NCBI GenBank assembly: GCA_902544135.1
Contig: CACCBF010000001.1
Location: 124,001 to 188,000 of the forward strand
Origin: an uncultured Pelagibacteraceae bacterium
GTDB taxonomy: Bacteria; Pseudomonadota; Alphaproteobacteria; Pelagibacterales; Pelagibacteraceae
Direction: 5' to 3'
DNA length: 64,000 nt
Of the stretch, positions 26,580-34,941 are shown piece by piece. Below the pieces are notes generated by a model. That model searched no databases. It was not told the DNA's origin and saw nothing but the letters and a program-made list of their open reading frames with translations. The number at the start of each line of letters is the position of its first letter. Position 1 is the stretch's first letter. The translations under genes were made by a program, and so were the position numbers.

Positions 26580-27364
26580 TAACCACCCAAAAACAGGCGA
26601 CCAACATCCGGATTATTTAAAAGATCATCCCCTTTACCTGCAATTGCAGTCTGACCAGATACTAGCACATAACCAATATCTGCGAACTCGAGTCCTTTTT
26701 TAGCATTTTGTTCAACTAAAATAATTGTCTTTTTTTCATTCTCTTGGAGATCTCTTAAAATTTCAAATACCATATCAATATACCTTGGTTCTAGACCAAT
26801 TGATGGTTCATCAACTAATAAAACTGATGGCTTCATTACCAATGCTCTTGAAATTTCTAACAATCTTCTTTCTCCACCTGATAATACTTTTGCAGGTTGG
26901 TTTCTTCTGTTTCTTAATCTTTCATATTTCTCAAAAATTCGCTCAGCTTCCGCGTAAGACTCTTCCGTTTTTTCTTTAATAAATCCACCCATTAATAAAT
27001 TTTCCTCCACGGTCATATCTGGAAAGACAGAATTATCCTGTAGTATGTATGCTATTCCAACAGTTTTCAATTTTTCAGCTGGTGTTAAATTTGTGATTTC
27101 TTTTCCGTCTATTTCTATTTGCCCTGAAAAAATATTTGTAAAACCATAAATAGAGTGAAGAATAGTAGATTTACCAGCTCCGTTTGGTCCAATCAGACAT
27201 AAAGATTGAGCCTTACTAACGAATAGATCGAAATTATGAAGAATTTCCATTTTACCATATCCAGCATTCATATTTTTAATAGTAAGATGAATATTATTTG
27301 GGGATAATTTTTTTAAGTCTTCTGCTACTGGAGCTTTTCCTAAAACTTCGTATTGATTTGACAT
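26579..27364 (-). CDS. livF: LIV-type ABC transporter ATPase LivF (system 2)
   Basis: 261 residues with about 27 extra N-terminal residues relative to LivF of system 1. Walker A GPNGAGKST, signature LSGGERRLLEISRAL, Walker B PSVLLVDEPSIGLEP and the LivF-type VEQNAKKGLEFADIGYVL are present. It starts exactly at the livG2 stop (shared nucleotide) and ends on the azlC start. Confidence 0.92.
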   Translation of the reverse strand: MSNQYEVLGKAPVAEDLKKLSPNNIHLTIKNMNAGYGKMEILHNFDLFVSKAQSLCLIGPNGAGKSTILHSIYGFTNIFSGQIEIDGKEITNLTPAEKLKTVGIAYILQDNSVFPDMTVEENLLMGGFIKEKTEESYAEAERIFEKYERLRNRRNQPAKVLSGGERRLLEISRALVMKPSVLLVDEPSIGLEPRYIDMVFEILRDLQENEKKTIILVEQNAKKGLEFADIGYVLVSGQTAIAGKGDDLLNNPDVGRLFLGG

Positions 27365-28104
27365 TATTGTGCTCCTAAGTACGCATCTATTACACGTTTA
27401 TCATTTTTAATTTCGTCAGGTGTCCCATTAGCAAGCATCTTACCATGTGCTAAACAATAAATACTTTCTGCTAGTTGCATAATAACTCTCATATTATGTT
27501 CAATTACCAAAAGTGTAATACCAAAGTCTTGATTCACTTTAATTAATCTATCGATGATACCATTTATAAGAGTAGGATTGATCCCTGCAGTAGGCTCATC
27601 TAATAGTAACATTTCAGGTTCATTCATCAAAGCCATTGCTAGCTCTAGAAGTTTTTGTTGACCAAAAGATAAATCTCCAGCCCTTAATTTTCTTTTTTGA
27701 TAAAGTCCAACGAAGTTCAGAAGATTTTCTGCTTTTTCTGCTAAATCTTGTGGAATTTTTGAGAATATTTTTAATATACTTTCATCACTACCTTTATGAC
27801 TAATTAACATATTATCTACGCAATTTAGTTTTCCATAAATTCTAGTTTGCTGAAAAGTTCTAAGTAAACCAAGTTTTGCAATAACAGGGACGGGTAAGTC
27901 TGAGACTTCTTTATCATTAAATTTTATTGAACCATTATCTATTGGATATGTTCCAACAATAGAATTGAACAGTGTTGTTTTACCAGATCCATTTGGACCG
28001 ATCAGTCCAAATATCTTACCTTTTTCTACTGACATTGAAATATCTACATTAGCTTTTACACCACCAAAAGATTTACTAACATTGTTTACTTCTAAAATAC
28101 TCAT
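27364..28104 (-). CDS. livG: LIV-type ABC transporter ATPase LivG (system 2)
   Basis: 246 residues. Walker A GPNGSGKTT, a LivG-type signature region LSFGQQKLLELAMAL (LSFGQ in place of LSGGQ, common in this branch), Walker B PEMLLLDEPTAGINP and the H-loop VIEHNMRVIM. It overlaps livM2 by 4 nt. Confidence 0.92.
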   Translation of the reverse strand: MSILEVNNVSKSFGGVKANVDISMSVEKGKIFGLIGPNGSGKTTLFNSIVGTYPIDNGSIKFNDKEVSDLPVPVIAKLGLLRTFQQTRIYGKLNCVDNMLISHKGSDESILKIFSKIPQDLAEKAENLLNFVGLYQKRKLRAGDLSFGQQKLLELAMALMNEPEMLLLDEPTAGINPTLINGIIDRLIKVNQDFGITLLVIEHNMRVIMQLAESIYCLAHGKMLANGTPDEIKNDKRVIDAYLGAQ

Positions 28105-29150
28105 TTAAGTTCTACTTGAGCCTTTCGATCTTTTTCATCAATTACTTCACCAAATTTTTCGGGATATTTTTCTCTTAACCAGCCCATAATCCCTTCAGGA
28201 AAATAAATTACGATTACAACAATTAAAACTCCTAAAGCAACATACTGCCAACCTAAAAAGAATGTCCAAAACCCTTCTTTGAAAATATGAAATACTGTTG
28301 CACCAATAACTGGTCCCCATAAAGTTCCTTTGCCTCCTAGGATTGCCATTAAAACCATGAACACTCCCATTTCTCTACCATCAAAAGCAACATCAGTTGA
28401 GTCGATGTATCCAACTAGTCCTCCCATAATACCACCTGCTAAACCACAAAAGAATGCAGATACCATCCAACCAATAATTTTATATTTCATTGTTTCAATA
28501 CCCATTGCCTCAGCTTTATCCTCATTATCTCTAATCGCATTTAAGATTAATCTAAATCTTGTTGAATAAATTGCTCGTACCGCAACAAAAGTTAATATGA
28601 GAGCTCCAAAACTTAAAAAGTAAAAAAATTCTCCCCTTGCTTCAAGACCGCCAACCTCAGGAAATGGAGGAGTGGTAAACCCCTGACCTGCACCTATAAT
28701 TTCTATACCTCCAGAAATTTCTCCTGCTGCAACACCTAAACCTAAAGTACAAATAGCAAAATAATGTCCTCTTAAACCTAAAATCGCATATCCAATTAAC
28801 CCAGCTACTATTGTTGGAACTACTGCAGCTACAACAAGTCCAACAGCCATACCTTGAAAAAATTGAGCTGGAGTATGAACAAAAGTTTTTTCACCTCCAC
28901 TTTCTGTCCATTCTGCAAGAGGGAAAAACATACCAACTTGAACAGATGCACATAAATACATGCCTAAACCATAAAATAGTATATTCCCGAATGTATTGTA
29001 TCCCATTTCACCACCCTGAATATTCCAAGTTGTAGCTAAAACTATCAATACACATAGAATGGATAATTGAACTTTAAATGCAGGAAAAACAAATGGTGCC
29101 ACCAATCCAAAGATTAGAATTGCTGAATATAAAAGAATATTTTTACTCAT
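28101..29150 (-). CDS. livM: LIV-type ABC transporter permease LivM (system 2)
   Basis: 349 residues with about ten hydrophobic segments. Family signatures: NIQGGEMGYNTFGNILFYG near residue 45, GLRGHYFAICTLGLGVAAG in the middle and the ATPase-contact loop RLILNAIRDNEDKAEAMGIE. It overlaps livH2 by 1 nt and livG2 by 4 nt. It forms the membrane channel of transport system 2. Confidence 0.91.
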   Translation of the reverse strand: MSKNILLYSAILIFGLVAPFVFPAFKVQLSILCVLIVLATTWNIQGGEMGYNTFGNILFYGLGMYLCASVQVGMFFPLAEWTESGGEKTFVHTPAQFFQGMAVGLVVAAVVPTIVAGLIGYAILGLRGHYFAICTLGLGVAAGEISGGIEIIGAGQGFTTPPFPEVGGLEARGEFFYFLSFGALILTFVAVRAIYSTRFRLILNAIRDNEDKAEAMGIETMKYKIIGWMVSAFFCGLAGGIMGGLVGYIDSTDVAFDGREMGVFMVLMAILGGKGTLWGPVIGATVFHIFKEGFWTFFLGWQYVALGVLIVVIVIYFPEGIMGWLREKYPEKFGEVIDEKDRKAQVELK

Positions 29151-30043
29151 TATTTTAGATACTCTCTCTTCCTAGACAGTTTAAATCTTCTGTAAACGAG
29201 AATTAAAACTAATAATAAAAATACTGCACCAATTCTAAATTCAGTTCCTAAAATATAGTCAGCAAATTCCTCAAAAACTCCAAGTCCCATTCCAGACATT
29301 GCTACTCCTGGTAAATTACCAAGTCCTGCAACAATTACGATCATAAAAGACCTTATTGTATATGGTAATCCCATGTATGGATGAATTGTAAATGTAATAG
29401 ATATTAATGCACCTGCCACCCCACAAAGCGCAGCATTAATTCCAAATGTAGCTGCATAAACTTTCTCGGTATCAACTCCCAAAATCTTTGCAGCTCTTGC
29501 ATTCTGTGCAGTCGCTCTAATTGCACGACCAAGTTTTGATTTTTTCATGTAAATTACTAAACAAATTGCAAAAACAATACTGATTACCGCTGAAAAGATT
29601 TTTGAATTAGGTAAAGTAACATTGTTATCAAATAACATTGTTGTTCCATAACCTGAATTAGCCAGAACGACATCTGCGCCAAATGCAAAATTCATTAACT
29701 GCATAAATAAAATACTTATTCCAAAAGTTGCAAGAATAGAGATGAATAAATCTCGATCGACTACTTTGTTAATTACTAATTTGTAAATTCCAACTCCAAT
29801 AAAATACATTATTATTGGAGAAACAATTACACCCCAGGCTGGATGTATTCCATAAAGATACATGAAGTAAGCAATGTAGCCTCCAAGAATGACTAGGTCA
29901 CCTTGTGCAATATTAATGATATTCATAACTCCCCATTGCAATGCCATGCCGTATGCAATCAAAGCAAATAAAATACCAAGAAGTAATCCATCCAAGCAAG
30001 CTTGAACAGTAATCATTGGATATTGGAAAACCATGAAATCCAT
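29150..30043 (-). CDS. livH: LIV-type ABC transporter permease LivH (system 2)
   Basis: 297 residues from the ATG at 30043; a TTG two codons upstream is unlikely. Eight predicted helices; signatures LLGILFALIAYGMALQWGVMN, IINIAQGDLVILGGY, the contact loop GRAIRATAQNARAAKILGVD and VAGLGNLPG are present. A weak Shine-Dalgarno (AAGAG) sits right after the T-run of the terminator that follows livJ2, so expression should depend on read-through or an internal promoter. Confidence 0.9.
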   Translation of the reverse strand: MDFMVFQYPMITVQACLDGLLLGILFALIAYGMALQWGVMNIINIAQGDLVILGGYIAYFMYLYGIHPAWGVIVSPIIMYFIGVGIYKLVINKVVDRDLFISILATFGISILFMQLMNFAFGADVVLANSGYGTTMLFDNNVTLPNSKIFSAVISIVFAICLVIYMKKSKLGRAIRATAQNARAAKILGVDTEKVYAATFGINAALCGVAGALISITFTIHPYMGLPYTIRSFMIVIVAGLGNLPGVAMSGMGLGVFEEFADYILGTEFRIGAVFLLLVLILVYRRFKLSRKREYLK

Positions 30044-30054
30044 AATCAACTCTT

Positions 30055-30086
30055 AAAAAAAAATACCCCCTAGAATTTAGGGGGTA
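30055..30086 (-). terminator. intrinsic-terminator-like hairpin between livJ2 and livH2
   Basis: A perfect 9-bp stem (TACCCCCTA with TAGGGGGTA, 30064-30086) with a 5-nt loop lies 15 nt after the livJ2 stop. On the minus strand it is followed by nine T residues, giving a textbook Rho-independent terminator. The four downstream liv genes have no other obvious promoter, so partial termination is likely. Confidence 0.88.
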
Positions 30087-30101
30087 TTTATAGATTAGTT
30101 T

Positions 30102-31340
30102 TTATCTTTCAGACCACTTAGGAATTGGGTGAATCAACTTCGCTGAAGCCCATTTAGTTGGAGCTACAACTTTGTTTTCACATTTTCCTGAGCCATCACA
30201 CATTACCTGGAAAAGAACCATCGGCTTGTCAACGTTCTGACCACCTTCTGCGAACTTTATATTTCCATAAAATGTTTGCATATTAGTAGCTGCAAGAGCA
30301 TCTCGTACTTTTTTTTGATCAAAAGAATTTGCTCTCTCAAATGCATCTTTAAATACTAACAGCGCAGCTGAAGACTCTGCTGACTGATACGGCGGATCAT
30401 AACCAAACTCTTTTTCAAAGTCTGCTGCATATTTCATACCGTCTTTAAAGAAATTATCTTTATAAGTTAATGTCTTATGCCATTGAGATGCGCATAAAGC
30501 ATACTGTGAATTCTTACCATGTTGTTTTGATAATTTCGCAGCATCGCAGTGTGTCATCGCTAGCATAGGGACATCTACTTTCATTTCAGCTATTTGTCTA
30601 ATTGCAGTCAGTGCACCTTTTGTATGACCTGATACTACAAGAACATCTGGCTTCATTTGTTTTACCTTAACTAATGTAGCAGCCATATCATTTAACTCTT
30701 TTGGTAATTTATCGTCTATTACTTTTTTAGAGCCTGTTCTTTTAATCGCATCAAGCACTCCCAATCTTACATCTTGAGAAAATGCATCTTGTTCGAATGC
30801 CATTGCAACTGTTACTGGTTTACCGTTATTCTTTTCAACTGCTAAATCTATAGCAACATCAAGATATAAGTTTGCTGGAGCTAACACTGCAAATAGATAT
30901 TTGTATCCTTTTGTAAACAAAGATCTAGAAGCACCATTTGCTTCAACCATTGGAACACCATATTTTTCTGTAACCGGTGCAATTGCTTTTGTTAAACCTG
31001 AACTATATGGTCCAAGCATGAACTCAACACCATCTTGTGAGATTAATCTTTCTGCTAACTGAGCTGCTCTTTTTGGGTTTGATTCATCGTCATAATAAAT
31101 GATTTCAAACTTATAAGTTTTTCCACCAACTTTTACTCCACCCATGCTGTTAATTCTATCAACAGCCATGTTGTAACCATTTTGTGTATGAACACCATTA
31201 GATGAATATTTTCCAGTTAATGAAATGGCAGCACCTAAGACAATCTTATCTCCAACAACTTTTGCAAATGATACAACTGAAGTTGAAAATAAAATTACTA
31301 CTGCAGAAATAAAACTCAAGATTATTCTATTTATTTTCAT
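30102..31340 (-). CDS. livJ: LIV-type ABC transporter periplasmic binding protein (system 2)
   Basis: 412 residues with a signal peptide (about 1-26, cut after SFA). The mature protein follows the LivJ/amide-binding type: IVLGAAISLTGKYSSNGVHTQNGYNMAVD, YYDDESNPKRAAQLAERLI and MLGPYSSGLTKAIAPV. Four cysteines occur in the C-terminal half (two in MCDGSGKCE), unusual for this family, and could form disulfides. RBS AAAAGGA precedes the ATG. It is followed by a terminator and then livHMGF. Ligand unknown; the glutarate hydroxylase in the same run hints at lysine-derived or dicarboxylate-type compounds. Confidence 0.91.
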   Translation of the reverse strand: MKINRIILSFISAVVILFSTSVVSFAKVVGDKIVLGAAISLTGKYSSNGVHTQNGYNMAVDRINSMGGVKVGGKTYKFEIIYYDDESNPKRAAQLAERLISQDGVEFMLGPYSSGLTKAIAPVTEKYGVPMVEANGASRSLFTKGYKYLFAVLAPANLYLDVAIDLAVEKNNGKPVTVAMAFEQDAFSQDVRLGVLDAIKRTGSKKVIDDKLPKELNDMAATLVKVKQMKPDVLVVSGHTKGALTAIRQIAEMKVDVPMLAMTHCDAAKLSKQHGKNSQYALCASQWHKTLTYKDNFFKDGMKYAADFEKEFGYDPPYQSAESSAALLVFKDAFERANSFDQKKVRDALAATNMQTFYGNIKFAEGGQNVDKPMVLFQVMCDGSGKCENKVVAPTKWASAKLIHPIPKWSER

Positions 31341-31429
31341 TTTATTTCCTTTTGTTATTAATTAATTAATACTTAATTTAATAAATAATTTTAAAGTATT
31401 GCAAGTGGCAAAAAAACTTTACATATGTG

Positions 31430-32044
31430 CTAATACTGTTGTGTTACAATAATAATTAAGGCTATGATTACCAAAACACTCGCTGAGATTGTATTAATTG
31501 TTTTTGGATTTGTTTTTATCCATGTAATAAGTTTTTGCGCCAACAGAGCGTAACCAATCAAAGAAATAAAATCTAAAATAACATAAGTAGTTATTAAAAT
31601 AAAAAATTGGACGATGTAATTAGCACTAAAGTCAATAAATTGGGGGAAAATTAAGGGAAAGAACAACCAAGCCTTAGGACTTGTACCTGCAACTAAAAAA
31701 CCATCTTTATAAAAAGAAAAAGTTCCTTTTGAGCTAATTATTTTCGAATTAATATCTTTTGGTGAAGATTTGTAAACATCATAAGCTAAATAAATTAAAT
31801 AAATTACACCAATCCATTTAAAAATATTTAGTATATTTGGATTGTCAGATAAAAAAGAACCGATGACAAAAATTACTAGAGTTGCCTGTAGTAAATTTGC
31901 GGTAACATCTCCAAAGGCTGTCCAAATACAATTTTTAACTCCATAATTCATTGAATAAGAAATGATTACTATTCTAGGGGTACCAGGTGTAATAAATAAA
32001 AAAATAATAATCTGTAAGAAAAGGATAAAATCTAGGGGGAGCAT
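31430..32044 (-). CDS. LysE family exporter
   Basis: 204 residues, six hydrophobic segments, LysE N-terminal signature FITPGTPRIVIISYSMNYG (about 17-35) in which TPGTPR replaces the more common TPGPN. It should export an amino acid or related compound. Its ATG comes directly after a hairpin plus nine T residues (32045-32100), so its expression may be controlled by transcription attenuation. The next gene downstream, livJ2, has its own upstream region. Confidence 0.82.
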   Translation of the reverse strand: MLPLDFILFLQIIIFLFITPGTPRIVIISYSMNYGVKNCIWTAFGDVTANLLQATLVIFVIGSFLSDNPNILNIFKWIGVIYLIYLAYDVYKSSPKDINSKIISSKGTFSFYKDGFLVAGTSPKAWLFFPLIFPQFIDFSANYIVQFFILITTYVILDFISLIGYALLAQKLITWIKTNPKTINTISASVLVIIALIIIVTQQY

Positions 32045-32100
32045 AAAAAAAAAGATAGTCCTTAAAAACCGGGAGCTAAAGATGGCTAAGAAGGACTATC
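32045..32100 (-). promoter_or_regulatory. hairpin with T-run abutting the lysE-type start codon (possible attenuator)
   Basis: A perfect 10-bp inverted repeat (GATAGTCCTT at 32054-32063 with AAGGACTATC at 32091-32100) encloses a 27-nt loop. Read towards the lysE-type gene it is followed by nine T residues and then at once by the ATG. This is terminator architecture inside a 5' leader, and a TATAAT (32139-32134, minus strand) lies upstream. It could be an attenuator with an unrecognised ligand or the end of a short RNA. I do not recognise a known riboswitch class. Confidence 0.5.
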
Positions 32101-32164
32101 AAATAATAATATATCAGGTCTTAAAAAAAATGCATTATAGATTTTTTTGAAATATAAGGGATTT

Positions 32165-32461
32165 ATGAAAAAAAAAGGTCACAGGCCTATCACTAAAGTC
32201 AAAAATCCTGAGCCAAGCATTGAAAGTCCAGATTGGGTCATATGGGCTGCCTGGGCTGACAGGATCACATTTGAGGAAATTAAAAAAAAAACTGGTTACG
32301 CAGAATCTGATGTCATAAGAATAATGCGAAGATCACTCAAACCCTCCTCATTTAGATTATGGAGAAAAAGGATTCATGAAAAAAGTATCAAACATAGAAA
32401 GAAATTTGAATACTCTCGAAAACAAATATCTAGTAAAATTAAAAAAGATGATTATCTATAG
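32165..32461 (+). CDS. DUF2805 / TIGR03643 family protein
   Basis: 98 residues from the ATG at 32165, which has AAGGG 4 nt upstream; a TTG 18 nt earlier is unlikely. The sequence WVIWAAWADRITFEEI, KTGYAESDVIRIMRRSLKPSSFRLWRKR is the hallmark of this small, uncharacterised family. It has the look of a helix-turn-helix followed by a very basic tail, so nucleic-acid binding is plausible, but the function is unknown. The glutaredoxin gene starts 3 nt after its stop, so the two are co-transcribed. Confidence 0.85.
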   Translation: MKKKGHRPITKVKNPEPSIESPDWVIWAAWADRITFEEIKKKTGYAESDVIRIMRRSLKPSSFRLWRKRIHEKSIKHRKKFEYSRKQISSKIKKDDYL

Positions 32462-32464
32462 TCT

Positions 32465-32719
32465 ATGAAAAATGTTACAATATATACTGGACCATACTGT
32501 AATTATTGCGATGCAGCAAAACGATTATTAACAAGAAATAATGCACCTTATAAAGAAATTAATGTAGCTGAGGTCGATGGTGCAAAAGATGAAATGATAA
32601 AGAAAGCTAATGGAAAAAGAACAATACCACAAATATTTTTTGATGATCAGCACGTCGGTGGTTATGATGAAGTTAGAGCTTTAGAAAAAGAAAATAAACT
32701 CCAAGAAATGTTAAAATAA
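32465..32719 (+). CDS. grxC: glutaredoxin 3
   Basis: 84 residues, standard GrxC length. Active site C12-N-Y-C15 (YTGPYCNYCDAAK) instead of the usual CPYC; the cis-Pro TIPQIF and the glutathione-binding VGGYDEVRAL are kept. It reduces disulfides and glutathione mixed disulfides in the cytoplasm. The Pro to Asn change in the active site is a modest oddity that can alter redox potential or iron-sulfur cluster binding. Confidence 0.92.
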   Translation: MKNVTIYTGPYCNYCDAAKRLLTRNNAPYKEINVAEVDGAKDEMIKKANGKRTIPQIFFDDQHVGGYDEVRALEKENKLQEMLK

Positions 32720-32721
32720 TT

Positions 32722-33090
32722 TTATTTTTGTTTAAAGATTAAACAAATACCATTATTACAATACCTTTTGCCAGTTGGTTTTGGTCCATCGTCAAATACA
32801 TGACCATGATGAGCGTTACAATTTTTACAATGATATTCAGTTCTAGCATAACCTATTAAATGATCTGTTTTTGTTTCAAATACATCTGGTAAGGATTCAT
32901 AAAATGAAGGCCATCCAGATCCACTTTCATATTTTGTTTTTGAATCAAATAACTTTATATCGCAATTAGCACAATGATAAGTTCCTTCTCGCTTTTCATT
33001 ATTTAATTCACTTGATCCAGGTCGTTCAGTGCCTTCTTCAAACATAATTAATTTTTGTTCTGCTGTGAGATTTGGATTTTTTTTATTCAT
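32722..33090 (-). CDS. msrB: peptide-methionine (R)-S-oxide reductase
   Basis: 122 residues. Structural zinc ligands C40/C43 (CANC) and C88/C91 (CKNC), substrate-pocket SGSGWPSFY and GHVFDDGPKPTGKRYC with catalytic C111 are present. It repairs methionine-R-sulfoxide in proteins using thioredoxin-type reductants. The C-terminal motif reads RYCNNGICLIF where most members have RYCINSASLRF; the extra Cys (C116) is unusual. Convergent with grxC (2 nt apart) and 5 nt downstream of the HDAC-like gene. Confidence 0.92.
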   Translation of the reverse strand: MNKKNPNLTAEQKLIMFEEGTERPGSSELNNEKREGTYHCANCDIKLFDSKTKYESGSGWPSFYESLPDVFETKTDHLIGYARTEYHCKNCNAHHGHVFDDGPKPTGKRYCNNGICLIFKQK

Positions 33091-33095
33091 AATTA

Positions 33096-33989
33096 CTAAA
33101 TTAATTTAGCACATGACTGGTGCAAAAAAGAGTGTAATTCAACAAGTTTATCAATATTTTTATTGTAACCACCTCCTAAAACTCCACAAAGGGGAATTCT
33201 TTTAGAAAAAAAATTTTCTGTAACAATTTCATCTCTTTTTTTTATACCATCATCTGAAATCTTTAATTTACCTAAACGATCATTAAAATGGATGTCAACC
33301 CCTGCAATATAGAAAACAAAATCAAAATTTTCTTTATTTAATTTATTTAAATGAAATTTAAGTATATTTAAATATTCCTTATCCTCCGTATCATTTTCAA
33401 GCTCAACATCGCAATCGCTAATTGATTTTTTGGCAGGATAATTTGATTTTGAATGCATACTAAAAGTAAAAACATTTTTATTATTCTTGAATATATCTGA
33501 ATTACCGTTTCCTTGATGAACATCCAAATCAACAATTAATATTCTTTTTGCCAATTCTCTATCTAATAGAAATTGAGAAGCAACCGCTACATCATTAAAA
33601 ACACAATATCCTGCACCACTATCATAATTCGCATGATGACTTCCACCTGCAGTATTACAAGCAATACCATGATTTATTGCAAGTTTAGACGCAAGCACTG
33701 TTCCTCCAGTTGCAACCAACGACCTTTGAACTACGCTATTAACTAATGGAAAACCAATTTTTTTAACTCCAATTTCATCTAGTGTTTTATTTTTAATTTC
33801 TTTAATATATTTTTCAGAGTGAGCACCTTTTAAAGTTTCATCTGAACATGGATATGGTTTGTGAAACTTTGTTACTATCTTATTCTTTAATAAAAAATCT
33901 GCAAGATCACCAAATTTATTAATAGGAAATTTATGATCATCGCCAATTTTAGCAAAATAATCTTCATGATTAACTACAGGTAAATCCAT
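33096..33989 (-). CDS. histone-deacetylase-family amidohydrolase
   Basis: 297 residues from the ATG at 33989; an upstream TTG would only add three residues. The deacetylase fold is marked by AGGSHHANYDSGAGYCVFNDVA (active-site His pair), DLDVHQGNGN (zinc Asp/His) and IAGVDIHFNDRLG (second zinc Asp). Bacterial members deacetylate acetylpolyamines, acetoin-pathway proteins or other N-acetylated compounds. It lies 1 nt after the 2-hydroxyacid dehydrogenase gene in a run with a DMT permease and a DadA-like oxidase, so a catabolic role on an N-acyl amine is a reasonable guess. Confidence 0.83.
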   Translation of the reverse strand: MDLPVVNHEDYFAKIGDDHKFPINKFGDLADFLLKNKIVTKFHKPYPCSDETLKGAHSEKYIKEIKNKTLDEIGVKKIGFPLVNSVVQRSLVATGGTVLASKLAINHGIACNTAGGSHHANYDSGAGYCVFNDVAVASQFLLDRELAKRILIVDLDVHQGNGNSDIFKNNKNVFTFSMHSKSNYPAKKSISDCDVELENDTEDKEYLNILKFHLNKLNKENFDFVFYIAGVDIHFNDRLGKLKISDDGIKKRDEIVTENFFSKRIPLCGVLGGGYNKNIDKLVELHSFLHQSCAKLI

Positions 33990-33990
33990 T

Positions 33991-34941
33991 TTACTCAATT
34001 ACCCGAATTGGTTCGCCATTAACACAAGCCTCTAGTGACTCGATCATTTGAGTAAAATAAATGTGATAATTTTCAGCCGTCACATATCCAATGTGAGGTG
34101 TTAATAAAGCATTTGGTAAAAATCTTAATTTATTATTTTCTGATAAAGGCTCTTTTTCATAAACATCTAATCCAGCACCTGCAATCACATTTGTTGATAA
34201 TGCAATTATCAAATCGTCTTCGTTTATTATGGGACCCCGAGAGGTATTAATTAAAAATGAGGTCTTTTTCATCTTATCCATTTCTTTAAGAGTAATACAA
34301 TTTTTATATCTCTCTCCACCTTGTACATGAATAGATAAAAAGTCAGAGTTTTTTATTAGATCTTCTTTACTACAAGGCAGAACATCTAATTCTTTACAGG
34401 TGTCTAAATTTAAATTTTCACTCCAAGCCATCACCTGCATACCAAATGCCTTGCCAACCTTAGCAACCTGCGTTCCTACTTTTCCGAGGCCAATCAAACC
34501 AAGAATTTTACCTTTTAATTCTACACCAATTGAAGTTTGCCAATAACCTTGATACATATTGTCAATTTCCTCTTTTAAGTTTCTTGCTAATCCAAGTATT
34601 AATGCCCAAGTTAATTCAGGTGTTGGATTAGTATTGCTCTCAGTACCACTGACAACAATTTTTCTTTTTTTCGCGACATCTAAATCAATTGATTTATTTC
34701 TTAACCCACTGGTGATTATAAATTTTAATTTATTTAAATTTTCTATCAAATTTTTTGTTATAGGAGTTCTTTCTCTCATTATAAGGAGAGCCTCAAACTC
34801 TGCTAATTTCTCTATAGCATCAGCTTCATCCACAAAAGGCTCACTAAAAATTTTTATTTCATATTTTCCTGATAATTTTTTTAGATCCACAAATTGTTGT
34901 GAAACATTTTGATAATCATCTAAAATTGCAACTTTAAGCAT
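33991..34941 (-). CDS. D-2-hydroxyacid dehydrogenase family protein
   Basis: 316 residues. NAD-binding motif GLIGLGKVGTQVAKVGKAFG (about 147-166), catalytic Arg in NTSRGPIINEDDL, Glu in DVYEKEPL and His in LLTPHIGYVT follow the SerA/LdhA superfamily. It interconverts a D-2-hydroxyacid and a 2-oxoacid with NAD(H). It overlaps the DMT permease gene by 8 nt. The specific substrate is unknown. Confidence 0.88.
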   Translation of the reverse strand: MLKVAILDDYQNVSQQFVDLKKLSGKYEIKIFSEPFVDEADAIEKLAEFEALLIMRERTPITKNLIENLNKLKFIITSGLRNKSIDLDVAKKRKIVVSGTESNTNPTPELTWALILGLARNLKEEIDNMYQGYWQTSIGVELKGKILGLIGLGKVGTQVAKVGKAFGMQVMAWSENLNLDTCKELDVLPCSKEDLIKNSDFLSIHVQGGERYKNCITLKEMDKMKKTSFLINTSRGPIINEDDLIIALSTNVIAGAGLDVYEKEPLSENNKLRFLPNALLTPHIGYVTAENYHIYFTQMIESLEACVNGEPIRVIE

